Origin: a bacterium
Lineage (GTDB): Bacteria > Planctomycetota > J058 > JAJDCP01
Direction: 5' to 3'
Assembly: GCA_030428695.1 (NCBI GenBank)
Contig: JAUIEM010000538.1
Span: 1 to 5,071 of the forward strand
DNA: 5,071 bases
Positions within the stretch are counted from its first letter, which is position 1; each line of letters begins with the position of its first letter. Of this stretch, positions 4,401 to 5,071 are shown in pieces. The notes below the pieces were generated by a model. It saw only the letters and a list, made by a program, of their open reading frames with translations, did no database searches and was not told where the DNA came from. The translations under genes and the position numbers were made by a program.

Positions 4401-5071
4401 CTACTTCCGCTCCGCCGGCTCGACCACCAGGGGCGCCTTCTCGCCCCGGAAGCTGCCGAGGCGGAAGTTGCGGATCACGTCGGGATGCAGGAGCGTCAGC
4501 ACGGTGACGATCTCGAGGCGGCCCATCCACATCCCGAAGGTCAGGATCAGCTTGCCGATGTCGCTGAAGCCGGCGAAGCTGCCCATCGGCCCGGCGGCTC
4601 CGAAGGCGGGGCCGACGTTGCCGACGCAGGCGATCGAGGCGCTGAAGCCGAGCACCATGTCATCGCAGAGCAGGGTCATCGCGACGCCGATCACGAAGTA
4701 GCTGCCGATGTACAGCGCGACGATCATGAACACCGCGCTCATGATGCCGTCCTTGACCGGCTGCCCCTTGTACTTGATCGCCATCACCGCCCGCGGATGC
4801 AGGATGCGCGTCAGCTCCCGCAGGATGTGCTTGAGCACCAGCAGGTGCCGCACCGACTTCGGACCCCCCGCCGCCGAGCCCGCGCAGCCGCCGACCACCA
4901 TGATCCAGACCAGCACGATGCGCGCCTGGTCGGCCCACAGGTTGTAGTCGGTGCTCGCGAAGCCCGCGCTGGAGATCAGGCTGGCCGACTGGAACAGACC
5001 CTCGCGGATGCGCCCGAGGTCGGGCAGGCCCCCGGCGTTGAGCAGCGCGACGAGCAGCCCGCCGCTGAACA
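4401..5071 (-). CDS. TrkH-family potassium uptake transporter, C-terminal part (222 aa visible)
   Basis: The gene is open at the right edge, so its start lies outside; the stop is TAG at 4403-4401. Numbered from the first full codon (5069), SASLISSAGFAST (28-40) is the third pore loop with its Gly filter residue. GGCAGSAAGGPKSVR (60-74) is the conserved loop after the next helix. ACVGNVGPAFG (147-157) is the fourth pore loop. GRLEIVTVL (183-191) is the typical last membrane helix. TrkH/KtrB proteins are inner-membrane K+ channels or transporters with four pore repeats that work with the NAD/ATP-binding TrkA/KtrA. Roughly the C-terminal half is present. The family is clear; whether it is TrkH or KtrB is not fully settled, but the filter sequences favour TrkH. 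A short ~20-residue hydrophilic tail follows the last helix. It converges with the SGNH gene 3 nt away. Confidence 0.92.
   Translation of the reverse strand, partial: FSGGLLVALLNAGGLPDLGRIREGLFQSASLISSAGFASTDYNLWADQARIVLVWIMVVGGCAGSAAGGPKSVRHLLVLKHILRELTRILHPRAVMAIKYKGQPVKDGIMSAVFMIVALYIGSYFVIGVAMTLLCDDMVLGFSASIACVGNVGPAFGAAGPMGSFAGFSDIGKLILTFGMWMGRLEIVTVLTLLHPDVIRNFRLGSFRGEKAPLVVEPAERK

Noticed and set aside
3293..4507. 404-codon plus-strand frame overlapping the SGNH gene
   Set aside because: Its composition is dominated by Arg/Pro/Ala, typical of a shifted reading of a GC-rich gene. The SGNH motifs are in the other frame.
4468..4947. Short plus-strand frames opposite TrkH
   Set aside because: They are antisense to a clearly recognised transporter and show no ribosome binding site or protein-like features.

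Overview
The window is GC-rich bacterial DNA, with third codon positions almost saturated for G/C in every convincing gene. Well-spaced purine-rich ribosome binding sites, a secreted multi-domain protein with a proline-rich linker, an SGNH-type protein with N-terminal membrane helices and small lipoprotein-like genes are all bacterial features. They are reminiscent of Planctomycetota or of high-GC Myxococcota-like groups. This placement is an impression only; no marker gene in the window settles it.

Left edge (1-310): a disturbed patch. The first ~60 bases read on the + strand as a piece of SecA (an IPTNRP motif), and the similarity then stops abruptly although the frame stays open. On the other strand, 282-109 reads as the first ~50 residues of a 2-oxoglutarate/Fe(II) oxygenase-like protein that ends before any catalytic residue. 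The stretch in between has weaker codon bias. This is either a rearrangement with two gene remnants or a chimeric sequence end.

Minus-strand pair (358-1146): a 75-aa Cys/Arg-rich putative lipoprotein (585-358), and upstream of it a 128-aa protein with two predicted membrane segments (1146-760). They are separated by 174 nt that hold a perfect 9-bp stem-loop. Both genes have clear ribosome binding sites. Neither has a function I recognise.

Divergent intergenic region (1147-1501): 355 nt without a gene, with several short palindromes and good ribosome binding sites at both ends.

Plus-strand pair (1502-4397): a 583-aa secreted protein comes first. It has a signal peptide, a PsbP/DcrB-like region, a segment with a pseudopilin GspG-like C-terminal signature, a Pro/Glu/Asp linker with tandem repeats, and a C-terminal beta-sandwich-like domain. 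An SGNH/GDSL-like hydrolase with three N-terminal membrane segments follows. Codon bias, ribosome binding site and membrane topology all suggest that it starts at an ATC codon (3348) rather than at the first conventional start, TTG 3408.

Right edge (4401-5071, minus): the C-terminal 222 residues of a TrkH-family potassium transporter, converging on the SGNH gene with only 3 nt between the two stop codons.

I see no RNA gene, CRISPR array or insertion sequence. No coherent multi-gene system is evident. The points most worth a second look are the ATC start, the pseudopilin-like signature inside a non-pilin secreted protein, and the left-edge breakpoints.
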